Notes: generated by a model not told the origin, from the letters alone. A DNA stretch of 64,000 nucleotides from Pseudomonas veronii (GCF_001439695.1 NZ_JYLL01000020.1:39518-103517); one strand, 5' to 3'. Counted from the stretch's first letter, positions 49,676 through 59,177 are shown. Numbers and translations are program-made.

Positions 49676-52539
49676 TGCGCTGGCCATTTTCCCGCGTACC
49701 TGAGACAACTCAGACAGACAGGCCAACGCCGGATGCCTGGGAGCGCCATGTTGCCGAACTGCAAGCGCACGGTATTCCGGTACCGGGCAAGATCGGCGTC
49801 AGGAGGCAGCGTTCCGCAACACAGGCCGACGAGCAGGCACTTTATGACGTCGCGCCCTCGTTCGCCGACCTGTTGCCCTGGGTCGAATACCTGCCGGATT
49901 CAAAATGCATGCTGCTCGAAGACGGCGTCTCCGTCGCGGCATTTTTTGAATTGATGCCCGTGGGTACGGAGGGCCGTGAGGCGGCCTGGCTTGCGCAGGC
50001 GCGCGACGCCCTGGAAAACGCACTACAGGACAGTTTCGATGAACTGGATGAATCGCCCTGGGTGATGCAGCTCTACGCTCAGGACGAGACCGACTGGAAC
50101 CCGTACCTTGCCTCCCTGCGCAGTTATCTCCAGCCACGGGCACAGGGCAGCGCCTTCAGCGAGTTCTACCTGCGCTTTTTCGGTCACCATCTGCGGGCCG
50201 TTGCCAAACAGGGTGGCCTGTTCGAGGACCGCACAGTCACCAAGCTACCATGGCGCGGCCAAACGCGCCGCGTCCGCCTGGTGGTGTATCGGCGTGCTGG
50301 GAGTGCGCCCGCCCGACGCGGGCAATCCCCCGAGCAGGCATTGAATGTCATTTGCGACCGGTTGCTCGGCGGCCTGTCCAATGCGGGCATACGCGCCCGT
50401 CGCCTGCAGGCGGCAGATATTCATGCCTGGCTGGTGCTTTGGTTCAACCCGCGGCCAACGATGCTCGGCCCCACGTTAGAAGACCGCGAACGCTTCTACC
50501 GCCTCACGGCCTATCCGACGGAGTCCGAACCCGGCGGGCTGGAACTGGCCAGTGGTACGGATTTCGCGCAGCGTCTGTTTTTCGGCCAGCCCCGCTCCGA
50601 CGTCGAGCACGGCCTGTGGTACTTCGACGACCTGCCCCACCGGACTGTTGTTGTCGACCGGTTGCGCACACCGCCCAACACCGGGCACATCACCGGAGAA
50701 ACCTGCAAGGGCGGTGATGCGATCAATGCCCTGATGGACCAGATGCCCGAAGACACGGTGATGTGCCTGACGATGGTCGTCACGCCGCAGGATATTCTTG
50801 AGGCGCACCTGAATCACCTGGCGAAAAAGGCGGTTGGTGAAACCCTGGCCTCGGAACAGGCATTGAAGGACGTCCAGCAGGCGCGCGGGCTGATTGGCAG
50901 TGCACACAAGCTGTATCGCGCCTCGCTGGCGTTCTACCTTCGGGGTCGGGACATGGCAGACCTCGATACCCGCGGTCTGCAACTGGGCAACGTCCTGCTC
51001 AACGCAGGCCTGCAACCGGTGCGCGAAGAAGATGAAGTCGCGCCGCTCAACAGCTATCTGCGTTGGTTACCCTGTGTCTATGACCCGGGCAAAGACAAGC
51101 GTCAGTGGTACACCCAACTCATGTTCGCGCAGCATGTAGCCAACCTGGCACCGACTTGGGGGCGCAGTGCCGGCACCGGCCGCCCCGGGATCACCTTCTT
51201 CAACCGTGGCGGCGGCACCATCACCTTTGATCCGTTGAACCGACTCGACCGCCAGATGAATGCACACCTGTTCCTGTTCGGCCCCACCGGTTCAGGCAAG
51301 TCGGCCACGCTCAACAACATCCTCAACCAGATCACCGCCATCTACCGGCCACGGCTGTTCATCGTGGAAGCCGGTAACAGCTTTGGCCTCTACGGTGAGT
51401 TCGCCGCGCGTCTGGGGCTGACGGTGCATCGCGTCAGGCTTTCGCCCGGTGCAGGCGTGAGCCTTGCGCCCTTCGCCGACGCCTGGCGCCTGGTCGACAC
51501 GCCCAGCCAGGTCCAGACACTCGATGCCGACGCGCTCGATGAAGAATCCGCCGAGGGCGATGCCAGTGCTGACGAGCAACGTGATGTGCTGGGTGAACTG
51601 GAGATCACCGCACGATTGATGATCACCGGCGGGGAGGACAGAGAGGAAGCCAGGATGACCCGTGCCGATCGCAGCCTGATCCGTCAGTGCATCCTCGAGG
51701 CCGCCCATCGCTGCGTGATAGAAAAACGCACGGTACTGACCCGTGATGTACGCAATGCGCTGCGCGAACGCGGTTGCGATTCGACGTTACCCGAGACACG
51801 TCGTACTCGTCTGCTGGAAATGGCCGATGCGATGGACATGTTCTGCCAGGGCGTCGATGGCGAGATGTTCGACAGGCCGGGTACGCCTTGGCCGGAGGCC
51901 GATATCACGGTTGTCGACCTGGCCACGTTCGCCCGCGAGGGCTACAACGCGCAGCTGTCGATTGCCTACATTTCGCTGATCAACACCGTCAACAACATCG
52001 CCGAGCGCGACCAGTTCCTCGGCCGCCCGATCATCAATGTCACCGATGAAGGCCACATCATCACCAAGAACCCGCTGCTCGCGCCCTATGTGGTCAAGAT
52101 CACCAAGATGTGGCGCAAACTGGGCGCCTGGTACTGGCTGGCAACGCAGAACCTGGACGACCTGCCGAAAGCCGCCGAGCCCATGCTCAACATGATCGAG
52201 TGGTGGATTTGCCTGAGCATGCCGCCCGACGAGGTGGAGAAGATTGCCCGGTTTCGTGAACTGAACGCCTCGCAGAAGGCCCTGATGCTGTCCGCACGCA
52301 AGGAAGCCGGAAAATTCACGGAGGGGGTGATTTTGTCAAAATCAATGGAGTTGCTGTTCCGTGCGGTACCGCCCAGCCTGTACCTGGCGCTGGCAATGAC
52401 GGAACCCGAAGAGAAAGCCGAACGTTTTCAGTTGATGCAGCAGCACGGCATCAGTGAACTGGAAGCCGCGCTACGCGTTGCCGACCAGATCGACCGAGCG
52501 CGGGGCATCGAGCCGCTGCGCTACGACCTGTTTGATTGA
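49675..52539 (+). CDS. traC: Conjugative transfer ATPase TraC (VirB4-like)
   Basis: 954-residue VirB4-type ATPase fitting TIGR03744 (PFL_4706). Walker A GPTGSGKS lies at 536-543 (HLFLFGPTGSGKSATLNNIL) and the Walker B region reads RPIINVTDEGHIITKNPLLAP. The N-terminal half (ADLLPWVEYLPDSKCMLLEDGVSVAAFFEL) is the TraC-type domain. It energises assembly of the mating channel from the cytoplasmic side. It starts inside the stop of the lipoprotein gene. Confidence 0.95.
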   Translation: MRWPFSRVPETTQTDRPTPDAWERHVAELQAHGIPVPGKIGVRRQRSATQADEQALYDVAPSFADLLPWVEYLPDSKCMLLEDGVSVAAFFELMPVGTEGREAAWLAQARDALENALQDSFDELDESPWVMQLYAQDETDWNPYLASLRSYLQPRAQGSAFSEFYLRFFGHHLRAVAKQGGLFEDRTVTKLPWRGQTRRVRLVVYRRAGSAPARRGQSPEQALNVICDRLLGGLSNAGIRARRLQAADIHAWLVLWFNPRPTMLGPTLEDRERFYRLTAYPTESEPGGLELASGTDFAQRLFFGQPRSDVEHGLWYFDDLPHRTVVVDRLRTPPNTGHITGETCKGGDAINALMDQMPEDTVMCLTMVVTPQDILEAHLNHLAKKAVGETLASEQALKDVQQARGLIGSAHKLYRASLAFYLRGRDMADLDTRGLQLGNVLLNAGLQPVREEDEVAPLNSYLRWLPCVYDPGKDKRQWYTQLMFAQHVANLAPTWGRSAGTGRPGITFFNRGGGTITFDPLNRLDRQMNAHLFLFGPTGSGKSATLNNILNQITAIYRPRLFIVEAGNSFGLYGEFAARLGLTVHRVRLSPGAGVSLAPFADAWRLVDTPSQVQTLDADALDEESAEGDASADEQRDVLGELEITARLMITGGEDREEARMTRADRSLIRQCILEAAHRCVIEKRTVLTRDVRNALRERGCDSTLPETRRTRLLEMADAMDMFCQGVDGEMFDRPGTPWPEADITVVDLATFAREGYNAQLSIAYISLINTVNNIAERDQFLGRPIINVTDEGHIITKNPLLAPYVVKITKMWRKLGAWYWLATQNLDDLPKAAEPMLNMIEWWICLSMPPDEVEKIARFRELNASQKALMLSARKEAGKFTEGVILSKSMELLFRAVPPSLYLALAMTEPEEKAERFQLMQQHGISELEAALRVADQIDRARGIEPLRYDLFD

Positions 52540-52555
52540 CGTCGAGGATTCCGCC

Positions 52556-53305
52556 ATGCCTTCGCCCACTTTCCTCCTCTACCGTCGGTGGCCGTGCGGG
52601 GTCTGGCTGCTGGGGTGGGTGATTGCTGGCCTGCTCGTGCTCTGGCTTTGGTCGTGGGCCGACGAGTCGCATGAGTCAACCCACACGTCGGACACCACCG
52701 CTGCCCAGCACCCGGCCGGCCCACCTTGGCGCTATGGACGCATGAATGCGCGCTTCACCATTGTCGAATACGCCGACCTCGAATGCCCCTACTGCAAGGC
52801 CTATGACCCCATACTGCGGCATTGGATCGACCAGCACCCGGAGGTGAATCTGCAATGGCACCACCTGCCGCTAGCCATGCACGAGCCGGCAGCGACTCGA
52901 CAGGCGCGTCTGGCCGAATGCATCGGCGAGTCCCACGGCCATGATGCGTTCTGGCAAGCCATCACCTGGATCTACCAGCACACCCGCAGCGACGGCCAGG
53001 GCCTGCCGCCCGACACCGAGTACCACGGCCAGGACCCAACCGTGCAAGCCTGCCTCGCCAGTGAGCGGCCCGACACCATCATCCAGGGGCAGGCCAACGA
53101 AGCACGCCATGGCGGCGTGAGCGCCACCCCGACCCTGCGTCTGATCGACCACCACAGCGGCCAGTCACTGACCCTGGCCGGCCCGGCCGAAGGCGACGCG
53201 TTGCTGTCGGCATTGGACCTATTGGTGTCCAACGGTACGGCGCCATACGCAGCACAACTTCATCACCAAATGCCTGCCGACGTCGTCGGCGACATGCCCA
53301 GATAG
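52556..53305 (+). CDS. Membrane-anchored DsbA-type thioredoxin-fold protein
   Basis: 249 residues with one N-terminal membrane helix (GVWLLGWVIAGLLVLWLWSW) and a periplasmic thioredoxin-like domain. The redox motif is CPYC at 77-80 (YADLECPYCKAYDPIL), and the cis-proline loop reads GVSATPTLRLIDHHSG. It probably forms or shuffles disulfide bonds in transfer proteins such as PFL_4710 and PFL_4711, which are cysteine-rich. It is encoded right after traC. Confidence 0.9.
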   Translation: MPSPTFLLYRRWPCGVWLLGWVIAGLLVLWLWSWADESHESTHTSDTTAAQHPAGPPWRYGRMNARFTIVEYADLECPYCKAYDPILRHWIDQHPEVNLQWHHLPLAMHEPAATRQARLAECIGESHGHDAFWQAITWIYQHTRSDGQGLPPDTEYHGQDPTVQACLASERPDTIIQGQANEARHGGVSATPTLRLIDHHSGQSLTLAGPAEGDALLSALDLLVSNGTAPYAAQLHHQMPADVVGDMPR

Positions 53306-53375
53306 CCCGCGGTCTTCAAGGCTATGGCGCGGTTTCGACCGCGTTGACTGCACGCCAGTTCGCCACGCATCCCCC
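53294..53375 (+). promoter_or_regulatory. Repeated leader element, copy C (upstream of radC)
   Basis: CCCAGATAGCC, GTCTTCAAGGCTATGGCGCGG and TTTCGACCGCGTTGACTG, followed by CCAGTTCGCC, matching copies A (30078) and B (33990). The CGCGG-loop-CCGCG stem is preserved. A radC gene follows 106 nt later; an RNA motif named after radC is known from such leaders, and this may be it. Confidence 0.6.
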
Positions 53376-53428
53376 GAGCGAACGGTCATCTGCGCAAGCG
53401 ATGGCGGATGCCTATCGTCACTGTCTCC

Positions 53429-53444
53429 GGAGGGTCCGCCCTCC
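53429..53444 (+). promoter_or_regulatory. Leader hairpin before radC
   Basis: GGAGGG (53429-53434) pairs with CCCTCC (53439-53444) with loop TCCG, between leader element C and the AAAGGAGG ribosome site at 53468-53475. Confidence 0.5.
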
Positions 53445-53480
53445 AGGGGCGGCTGCCTCCAATTCCTAAAGGAGGTTCCC

Positions 53481-53978
53481 ATGTCCACATCCCTCGCCAT
53501 GATCAGTGGTAATGCGTCACTCAATCCCGTCGGCACACCGGACGACGACCAAATCATCGAACAGGCGTTGGTCATCCTTGAGCAGCGAGTGTTCACTCGT
53601 GGCCCCTCGCTGCAAAGCCCGGAGGATGTGCGCAATTTCCTGCAGCTGAAAATCGCAGCACAGCCGCATGAAGTCTTTGGCGCCGTGTTCCTCGATTCGA
53701 AGCATCAGGTGCTGGCCTACGAGCCTTTGTTCCAAGGCACTATCGACAGCGCCAGCGTCTATCCACGGGTGGTGCTCAAGCGCTGCCTGGACCATAACGC
53801 CGCCGCTCTGGTGCTCTGCCACAATCACCCTTCCGGCTGTACTGAACCCAGTACGGCGGACGAAACGTTGACCCAGCGATTGAAGGAGATATTGGGACAG
53901 GTCGATATCCGTCTGCTGGATCACTTCATCATCGGGAAAGGCGATCCTTATTCGTTCGCCGAACACGGATTGATCTGA
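53481..53978 (+). CDS. radC: RadC-family JAB-domain protein
   Basis: 165 residues, essentially only the JAB/MPN metalloprotease-like domain; the N-terminal helix-hairpin-helix part of chromosomal RadC is absent, as usual for mobile-element copies. The metal-binding HNHPSG motif is at 114-119, with an upstream glutamate in QPHEVFGAVFLDSKH. The function is unknown, probably tied to element DNA rather than repair. It is an accessory insertion in the transfer operon with its own leader. Confidence 0.93.
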   Translation: MSTSLAMISGNASLNPVGTPDDDQIIEQALVILEQRVFTRGPSLQSPEDVRNFLQLKIAAQPHEVFGAVFLDSKHQVLAYEPLFQGTIDSASVYPRVVLKRCLDHNAAALVLCHNHPSGCTEPSTADETLTQRLKEILGQVDIRLLDHFIIGKGDPYSFAEHGLI

Positions 53979-54010
53979 TCCTCCTCGCGCCAGCTTGCTG
54001 ACGCTCCAAC

Positions 54011-54041
54011 ACCCCATCGGAAGCGATGCTTTCGATGGGGT
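54011..54041 (+). terminator. Stem-loop after radC
   Basis: ACCCCATCG (54011-54019) and CGATGGGGT (54033-54041) form a 9-bp perfect stem. No T-run follows, so it may be a weak terminator or processing site between radC and the PFL_4709 gene. Confidence 0.5.
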
Positions 54042-54172
54042 ATCTGCGGTCCACGAAATACCGCGATTCATCGGTGCATGGAAACCGGGCACCTCCCTTT
54101 TCCGATTGTTTGTTGTCGCGTTAAGCGCGATGCGTTGCACTACCGAGGTCATGAACCACCGGATGCTGCGCC

Positions 54173-54592
54173 ATGTTGTGTTCTCTTTCCCCCGGCCCGA
54201 TCAGTTGCCTGGCCTTGGCCATTGCGCTGTGTGCCTCTGCGGCTAGTGCAATGGATATCTGGGTCATCACCGACCGCCAACATCCCGTGCAAGGTACACC
54301 TGACCGACTGATCGAGCTGGATGCACCCGCGCGTATTGAAGCCGAACTGTCGACCGATCTTCCAAGTGATGTCCAGCAAGCGTCACTCTTGGTACAGCAG
54401 CGCCTCAAGCACGGCGGCCCCGCGCTGGAGCAGCGTCTGGCCAGGACCTACCAGGACGTGACCGATGCCTGGAGCTTGGGCATTACCTCTCTCCCCGCCA
54501 TCGTCATGGATCAACGCTACGTAGTTTATGGCGAGCCGGGCGTCGCCACGGCGATCGCACGCATCGAGGCCTACCGGAGGACTCAACCATGA
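54173..54592 (+). CDS. ICE protein, PFL_4709 family
   Basis: 139 residues with a signal peptide (CLALAIALCASAASA). MDIWVITDRQHPVQGTPDRLIELDAPARIEAELSTDLP and SLGITSLPAIVMDQRYVVYGEPGVATAIARIEAYR fit TIGR03757; the second segment is thioredoxin-like (TraF/TrbC-type). Periplasmic transfer component. It overlaps the PFL_4710 start by four bases. Confidence 0.9.
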   Translation: MLCSLSPGPISCLALAIALCASAASAMDIWVITDRQHPVQGTPDRLIELDAPARIEAELSTDLPSDVQQASLLVQQRLKHGGPALEQRLARTYQDVTDAWSLGITSLPAIVMDQRYVVYGEPGVATAIARIEAYRRTQP

Positions 54593-55524
54593 AGTGTGCC
54601 CGGCTTCGGCGTACCGGCATCGCCACCATTCTGTTAATGACCGCCTCGTCATCGTTCGCGCTCAACACCGCGACCATCGTGTCTTCCACTTTGTCCCCAT
54701 CGTGCCTGGAATACCGGGTGGTAGGGATCTGCTATTGGCTGTTCTGCACGCCGTTCGGCTGCTCGGTGCGGACGTCCACCAAGGTGCGCCACTACATTCC
54801 GGATGCCGTGGTTTCGAGTTACTCCAATACCGGTGAGAACCCGTGGCTCGAAGTGCGGGCCATGAGCGCACCCAACGTGACGGCCCAGGCCGGTGGCGAC
54901 GGCACGACGAACCATGACAATGAAAGCAACATGGCGAAGTTCAAGAACGCCGACGTGATCGGCCATCCCGGCGGTCATGTGTTCGGCCAATTTGCCAGCA
55001 CCTCAGGTTACGCCTGCAAAGGTGCCGGCACCGCGTTCATGCCGTACCTGCTGAGCACGCTCGACACCGTGGCCTGGCGCTACAACGTGCCCGAAGCCGT
55101 GTACCCAGAGGCCCTGATTCCGGGCATGCGCGAGATCGGCGCGCGCAGCACGTTCAACCTGTGGGGCGCCGTCTATCCGCGCGGCGGATTTCTGCATCAG
55201 ACCGACGATTATAAGACCGGTGCCGTGGTCGCCCAACGCGCCGGCGACATCGTCACCCGGCGGGGGCAATTGCATGTCTATCAGCCATTGCTCGCGAACT
55301 CGCAGCCCGGTTACTGGCCGGCCGGAGCGCTGGAGGAAAGCAATGCCTCGACCGGCAAGTGGCAGGAGCTGACGCCGCGTCTTTCCAACAGCTGCGCGGT
55401 GTTCCCCCACAGCGAACCGCTGACCCAGGCCCAGCAAGGTGATTATGCCTGGGCGCTTTGGCGCCCATACAGCTGTTGCGAACGCCGCGGGCAGACGTTC
55501 CTCGGCAGTACAGACTTCAACTGA
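54589..55524 (+). CDS. ICE protein, PFL_4710 family (TraU-like)
   Basis: 311 residues with a signal peptide (ATILLMTASSSFA) and many cysteines (SCLEYRVVGICYWLFCTPFGCSV). The segment VGICYWLFCTPFGCSVRTSTKVRHYIPDAVVSSYSNTGENPW is the TraU-like core of TIGR03756, and the C-terminus has DYAWALWRPYSCCERRGQTFLG. It is periplasmic, likely disulfide-bonded, and needed for DNA transfer in related systems. Confidence 0.92.
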   Translation: MKCARLRRTGIATILLMTASSSFALNTATIVSSTLSPSCLEYRVVGICYWLFCTPFGCSVRTSTKVRHYIPDAVVSSYSNTGENPWLEVRAMSAPNVTAQAGGDGTTNHDNESNMAKFKNADVIGHPGGHVFGQFASTSGYACKGAGTAFMPYLLSTLDTVAWRYNVPEAVYPEALIPGMREIGARSTFNLWGAVYPRGGFLHQTDDYKTGAVVAQRAGDIVTRRGQLHVYQPLLANSQPGYWPAGALEESNASTGKWQELTPRLSNSCAVFPHSEPLTQAQQGDYAWALWRPYSCCERRGQTFLGSTDFN

Positions 55525-55534
55525 GGGGAAAACA

Positions 55535-56926
55535 ATGAAGCGTCCTGTCACCCTCTTCCACCCATTGCCGTTGCGGTGGCAGGTGGCCCTGCTGGCCAGC
55601 GCGCTGGTGCTGGTCAGCAACCTGGTATCGGCCCAAACCGACGGTTTCCAGAACAGCGGCAGCGTGATTGGCGACGACCTCATGTATTCGATCGGTGGCG
55701 GCAGCGCGGTGTCTATGAGCCGCGCGGCCGGCATGCATTCGCTCGGTGTGGGCGCGGGCTGGAACAGCAACCTGATGTGCGGCGACATGAACATCAGCAC
55801 CACGATCCAGAATCAGCTCAACGGCCTCACCAATGGCTTTCAGAACATCATGAGCAGCGTGATCCAGAACGCGACGAGCGCGGTCGCGTCGTTGCCGGCG
55901 CTGATCATTCAGCGGGCAGACCCCGGCCTCTACAACCTGTTGACCAACGGTATTCTTCAGGCCAGGCTCGATTTCGATCGTTCCAAACTGACCTGCCGCG
56001 CGATGGCCGAGAAGATGGCCGACACGGCAGGCGGACAGATGAGCTGGAGCCAGCTCGCCGAGGGGATGGCGTTGCGCCAGGCGGTGGCGAGCACTGACGC
56101 GGTGTCAGCCATCGAACAGGCTGAGACCAGCCGGGGCAAGGATGGCGTGCCGTGGGTGGGCGGCGGCAATGCTGGCGGTGCCGGCCAGCCGTCGATCAAA
56201 GTGATCGGCGATGTAACGCGTGCCGGCTACAACCTGGTCAATGGCCGCAGTGCAACCGACCCAACATCCATCGACCCGACGAGCTGTAATAGCCTGGCCT
56301 GCCAGACCTGGTCGTCGCCGCAAGCGGCCACCGACTGGGCCACACGCGTGCTCGGCGAACAGGAGCAGCGCACCTGCGCGATCTGCACCAAGACCCAGAC
56401 CGTGCCAGGCGTCGGGTTGACGCCGCTGATTCAGGAAGAGTACGAGGCCAAGCTGGAAACGCTGCAGGAATTGATCAGCGGCGCCCGCCATACCACCGCT
56501 GAGAACTTGCGTGCAGCCGGCAGTACATCCTTGCCGGTTACCCGCGGCGTGATCGAAGCGCTGCGCGATGAACCCGACCAAGATGTCCTCGCCCACCGCC
56601 TAGCGTCCGAGGTAGCGCTGGCGTCGGTACTGGAAAAGGCTCTGCTGCTGCAGCGCACACTATTGACCGGCAAGAAAGAACCCAATGTCGCGGCTAACCA
56701 ATTGGCCGTCGAAGCGGTCAATCATGAAAGCGACACGCTCGACCGCGAAATCCTCAACCTCAAAACCGAATTGGAGATCAGGCGCGAGCTGGCAAACAAC
56801 TCGCCGATGACGATCATTCAGCGCCATGGCACGCGCGCGTCAGGCTCGCGTGGTATCTACGAGGGCGACCCGGTGCCGGATCGCCTCGACCAGTTACAGC
56901 GCTCCCATCCAGGAGACCCGCCATGA
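55535..56926 (+). CDS. ICE protein, PFL_4711 family (TraH-like)
   Basis: 463 residues from the ATG at 55535 (GAGGGG upstream); an in-frame extension further upstream was rejected because the signal peptide (VALLASALVLVSNLVSAQ) begins here. YSIGGGSAVSMSRAAGMHSLGVGAGWNSNLMCGDMNISTTIQNQLNGLTNGFQNIM is typical of TIGR03755. It is a periplasmic/outer-membrane pilus-assembly protein by position. It overlaps the next gene by four bases. Confidence 0.92.
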   Translation: MKRPVTLFHPLPLRWQVALLASALVLVSNLVSAQTDGFQNSGSVIGDDLMYSIGGGSAVSMSRAAGMHSLGVGAGWNSNLMCGDMNISTTIQNQLNGLTNGFQNIMSSVIQNATSAVASLPALIIQRADPGLYNLLTNGILQARLDFDRSKLTCRAMAEKMADTAGGQMSWSQLAEGMALRQAVASTDAVSAIEQAETSRGKDGVPWVGGGNAGGAGQPSIKVIGDVTRAGYNLVNGRSATDPTSIDPTSCNSLACQTWSSPQAATDWATRVLGEQEQRTCAICTKTQTVPGVGLTPLIQEEYEAKLETLQELISGARHTTAENLRAAGSTSLPVTRGVIEALRDEPDQDVLAHRLASEVALASVLEKALLLQRTLLTGKKEPNVAANQLAVEAVNHESDTLDREILNLKTELEIRRELANNSPMTIIQRHGTRASGSRGIYEGDPVPDRLDQLQRSHPGDPP

Positions 56927-57261
56927 ACGCAGCATGGCTACGGCCGCGCTGGCGCGTCCCCAGGGCATTGCTATGGATGCTGCTGCTCGTTGCGCTGGCA
57001 GTGGCGGCCAACATCGCTGGCCTCTATCGGGTCGGCAGCATTGCCGGCTGGGAACTCTGGCTGGCGAACGCGGCTGGCTACTTCCTGCTGTGGCGGCTCT
57101 GCCTCTACGGGGCGACTGTCTATGGCTGGGTGTGGATGCGCCGTCGGTTGCTGGCACGCGAATCGGATGCCTCGACACAGCGCCGGCTGCTACGTACCGA
57201 AATCGCCGGAGTCACTGCGATCGTCGCACTGGAGGCCAGCCTGCTGATGCAGGCGGTCTAG
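56923..57261 (+). CDS. Small transfer-region membrane protein
   Basis: 112 residues with three hydrophobic segments (ALLWMLLLVALAVAANIAGLY, LWLANAAGYFLLWRLCLYGATVYGWVW and VTAIVALEASLLMQA) and a basic N-terminus. It lies between PFL_4711 and TraG-N in a fixed ICE position, starting in an ATGA overlap. I recognise no named domain. It is probably an inner-membrane accessory of the TraG-like protein. Confidence 0.85.
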   Translation: MNAAWLRPRWRVPRALLWMLLLVALAVAANIAGLYRVGSIAGWELWLANAAGYFLLWRLCLYGATVYGWVWMRRRLLARESDASTQRRLLRTEIAGVTAIVALEASLLMQAV

Positions 57262-57276
57262 CGGGAGACCTGGAAC

Positions 57277-58785
57277 ATGACGCTTTTCACCACTGACTAT
57301 CTGGAGTATTACCTGACCCTCGTGGGCTGGATCGTCCACAACGGCATCTGGGCGGTGCTGGTTTCCAGCGGCGTGTTCGCCATTCCCTTTATAGCCATTA
57401 TTATCCAGGAATGGCTCAAAGCACGTACTGAAGGGGCCGACGAAGGCAACAAGGGCGTACTGTCCTCGATGCGCATCGAGAACCGCATCTGGGTGGCCAT
57501 CGTCGTGCTGATGTTCGCCGGCATCTCGTTTATCGATATCGACCTAGGCACGATCAAGTACGACCAGGCGCGATCGGCACAGTGCCAGGTTAATGTTCCG
57601 CAACCTACGGATACCGGCTGGTCGCAGTCATTCACTACCCTCAACAACCAGAGCGCCAAGGTGCCGGTGTGGTGGGCCTTCATGCATGCGCTCTCCCGCG
57701 CGGTGACAGGGGCCTCGGTGGCAGCGATCCCGTGCGGAACAGATCTGCGGCAAATGAGGATAGAGATCAACGCCACGCGCATTGACGACCCGCTCCTCGC
57801 ACAGGACGTGGCGGACTTCACCCACGACTGCTATGGACCCGCCAGGGCGAAATTGTTCATGAACCGCCCTCCACTCGACGACGCGCAGATGCATGACGTG
57901 ACCTGGATCGGCTCGACCTACTTCGTCAACACTGGCGGCTACTATGACACCTACCACTCACGCACGCCGCGCGATGCCTGGTCCTATGACACTGACCGCG
58001 ACGCGGGCCTTGCGCAGGTGCCCGGCGGGGGCGGCTACCCGACCTGCCAGCAATGGTGGAGCGAGAGTGGCAATGGTCTGCGGGCACGTCTGCTGGGTCA
58101 GGTCGATCCCAGCTTGCTTACACGCCTGGCCGGCTGGGCAGGCTTTCTGAGCCGCAGCGAGGTTGATGACTCGGTCATCCGCGCAATCGCCTCCCCGCGC
58201 CAACAGAAGCTCAACCAGGGAACGGTTTACACCGATTATGGTGGCCAGATCGACAAGACCTTGCCGAACATCGTTACCCGCGCCGCGGGCGACGTGGGAC
58301 TTGCGGTGGGAGCCATTCCTGCATTTCCGGCGATGGACGTGGTGCGCCAAGCCCTGCCGATGGTGCTGTCGCTGCTGAAAATGGCCTTGGTAATTTGCAT
58401 CCCGCTGGTGCTGTTAATGGGCACCTACGACCTGAAGACCGTGGTCACCATCAGCGTGGTCCAGTTCGCGCTGTTCTTCGTCGACTTCTGGTTCCAGCTC
58501 GCTCGCTGGATCGACAGCACCATCCTCGACGCGCTCTATGGCTCGGGCTGGGGTTGGAACCGGCCCGTCACAAATTTCGATCCGGTGATGGGATTGAACA
58601 ATGCCTTTGGCGACCTTCTGCTCAACTTCGTCATGGGGACGATGTTTCTGGCATTACCCACGTTTTGGGTTGCTGCACTGGGTTGGGTCGGAGTGCAGGC
58701 AGGGGTGATCGCTCAGAATCTTGCGACTGGAAGCAAGGATGCCAAGGATAGTGCCGCCTCGGGTATCAACAGGATGATACGTTGA
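57277..58785 (+). CDS. traG: TraG N-terminal domain conjugal transfer protein
   Basis: 502 residues with several membrane helices near the N-terminus (GWIVHNGIWAVLVSSGVFAIPFIAIII, IWVAIVVLMFAGISFIDI) and C-terminus (MVLSLLKMALVICIPLVLLMGTYDLKTVVTISVVQFALFFVDFWFQLARWIDS). This is the TraG_N architecture of mating-pair stabilisation proteins. It lacks the long C-terminal periplasmic domain of F TraG, as usual in ICEs. It is the last plus-strand transfer gene before the DUF3742 gene. Confidence 0.92.
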   Translation: MTLFTTDYLEYYLTLVGWIVHNGIWAVLVSSGVFAIPFIAIIIQEWLKARTEGADEGNKGVLSSMRIENRIWVAIVVLMFAGISFIDIDLGTIKYDQARSAQCQVNVPQPTDTGWSQSFTTLNNQSAKVPVWWAFMHALSRAVTGASVAAIPCGTDLRQMRIEINATRIDDPLLAQDVADFTHDCYGPARAKLFMNRPPLDDAQMHDVTWIGSTYFVNTGGYYDTYHSRTPRDAWSYDTDRDAGLAQVPGGGGYPTCQQWWSESGNGLRARLLGQVDPSLLTRLAGWAGFLSRSEVDDSVIRAIASPRQQKLNQGTVYTDYGGQIDKTLPNIVTRAAGDVGLAVGAIPAFPAMDVVRQALPMVLSLLKMALVICIPLVLLMGTYDLKTVVTISVVQFALFFVDFWFQLARWIDSTILDALYGSGWGWNRPVTNFDPVMGLNNAFGDLLLNFVMGTMFLALPTFWVAALGWVGVQAGVIAQNLATGSKDAKDSAASGINRMIR

Positions 58786-58811
58786 GCCAACATCTTTCCT
58801 CCGTAGTAGAT

Positions 58812-59177
58812 CTATTCGTCGTAAGGACGATTGAGGTCATGAGGGTCGATGCGCTGACCACTAGATGAGTACAACCCAAATCCAGCCTCGCCATGGCGCA
58901 ACTCTTCTTGTGCTACGGGAATATCCTCATCCCCGCTGCTGATGCCACGAGCCGCCATCAAAGCAAGAAGCAACGCCAGCCAGAAAGCGGTATAGAGCAG
59001 CACAGCCAGTACCGCGAGCTTGACGCCCCAGATCAATACAACCGCCGCTGGCGTAGGCACGCCTTGCGCAACCAAGCATCCCGATACCCGCCGTTCTCTG
59101 CGCACATAAGCACGCCATCCGCGGCCGAGCCAGCAGCCAAAGCGTTCTGCATTGCTGATGCGAGTTCCTGTGCTCAT
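58812..59177 (-). CDS. DUF3742 family protein
   Basis: 121 residues from the ATG at 59177 (AGGTGA upstream; starts at 59183 and 59186 are possible). GTRISNAERFGCWLGRGWRAYVRRERRVSG is the DUF3742 hallmark, followed by one or two membrane helices (AAVVLIWGVKLAVLAVLLYTAFWLALLLALM). In related ICEs this gene lies convergent to traG, as here. Unknown function. Confidence 0.85.
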   Translation of the reverse strand: MSTGTRISNAERFGCWLGRGWRAYVRRERRVSGCLVAQGVPTPAAVVLIWGVKLAVLAVLLYTAFWLALLLALMAARGISSGDEDIPVAQEELRHGEAGFGLYSSSGQRIDPHDLNRPYDE

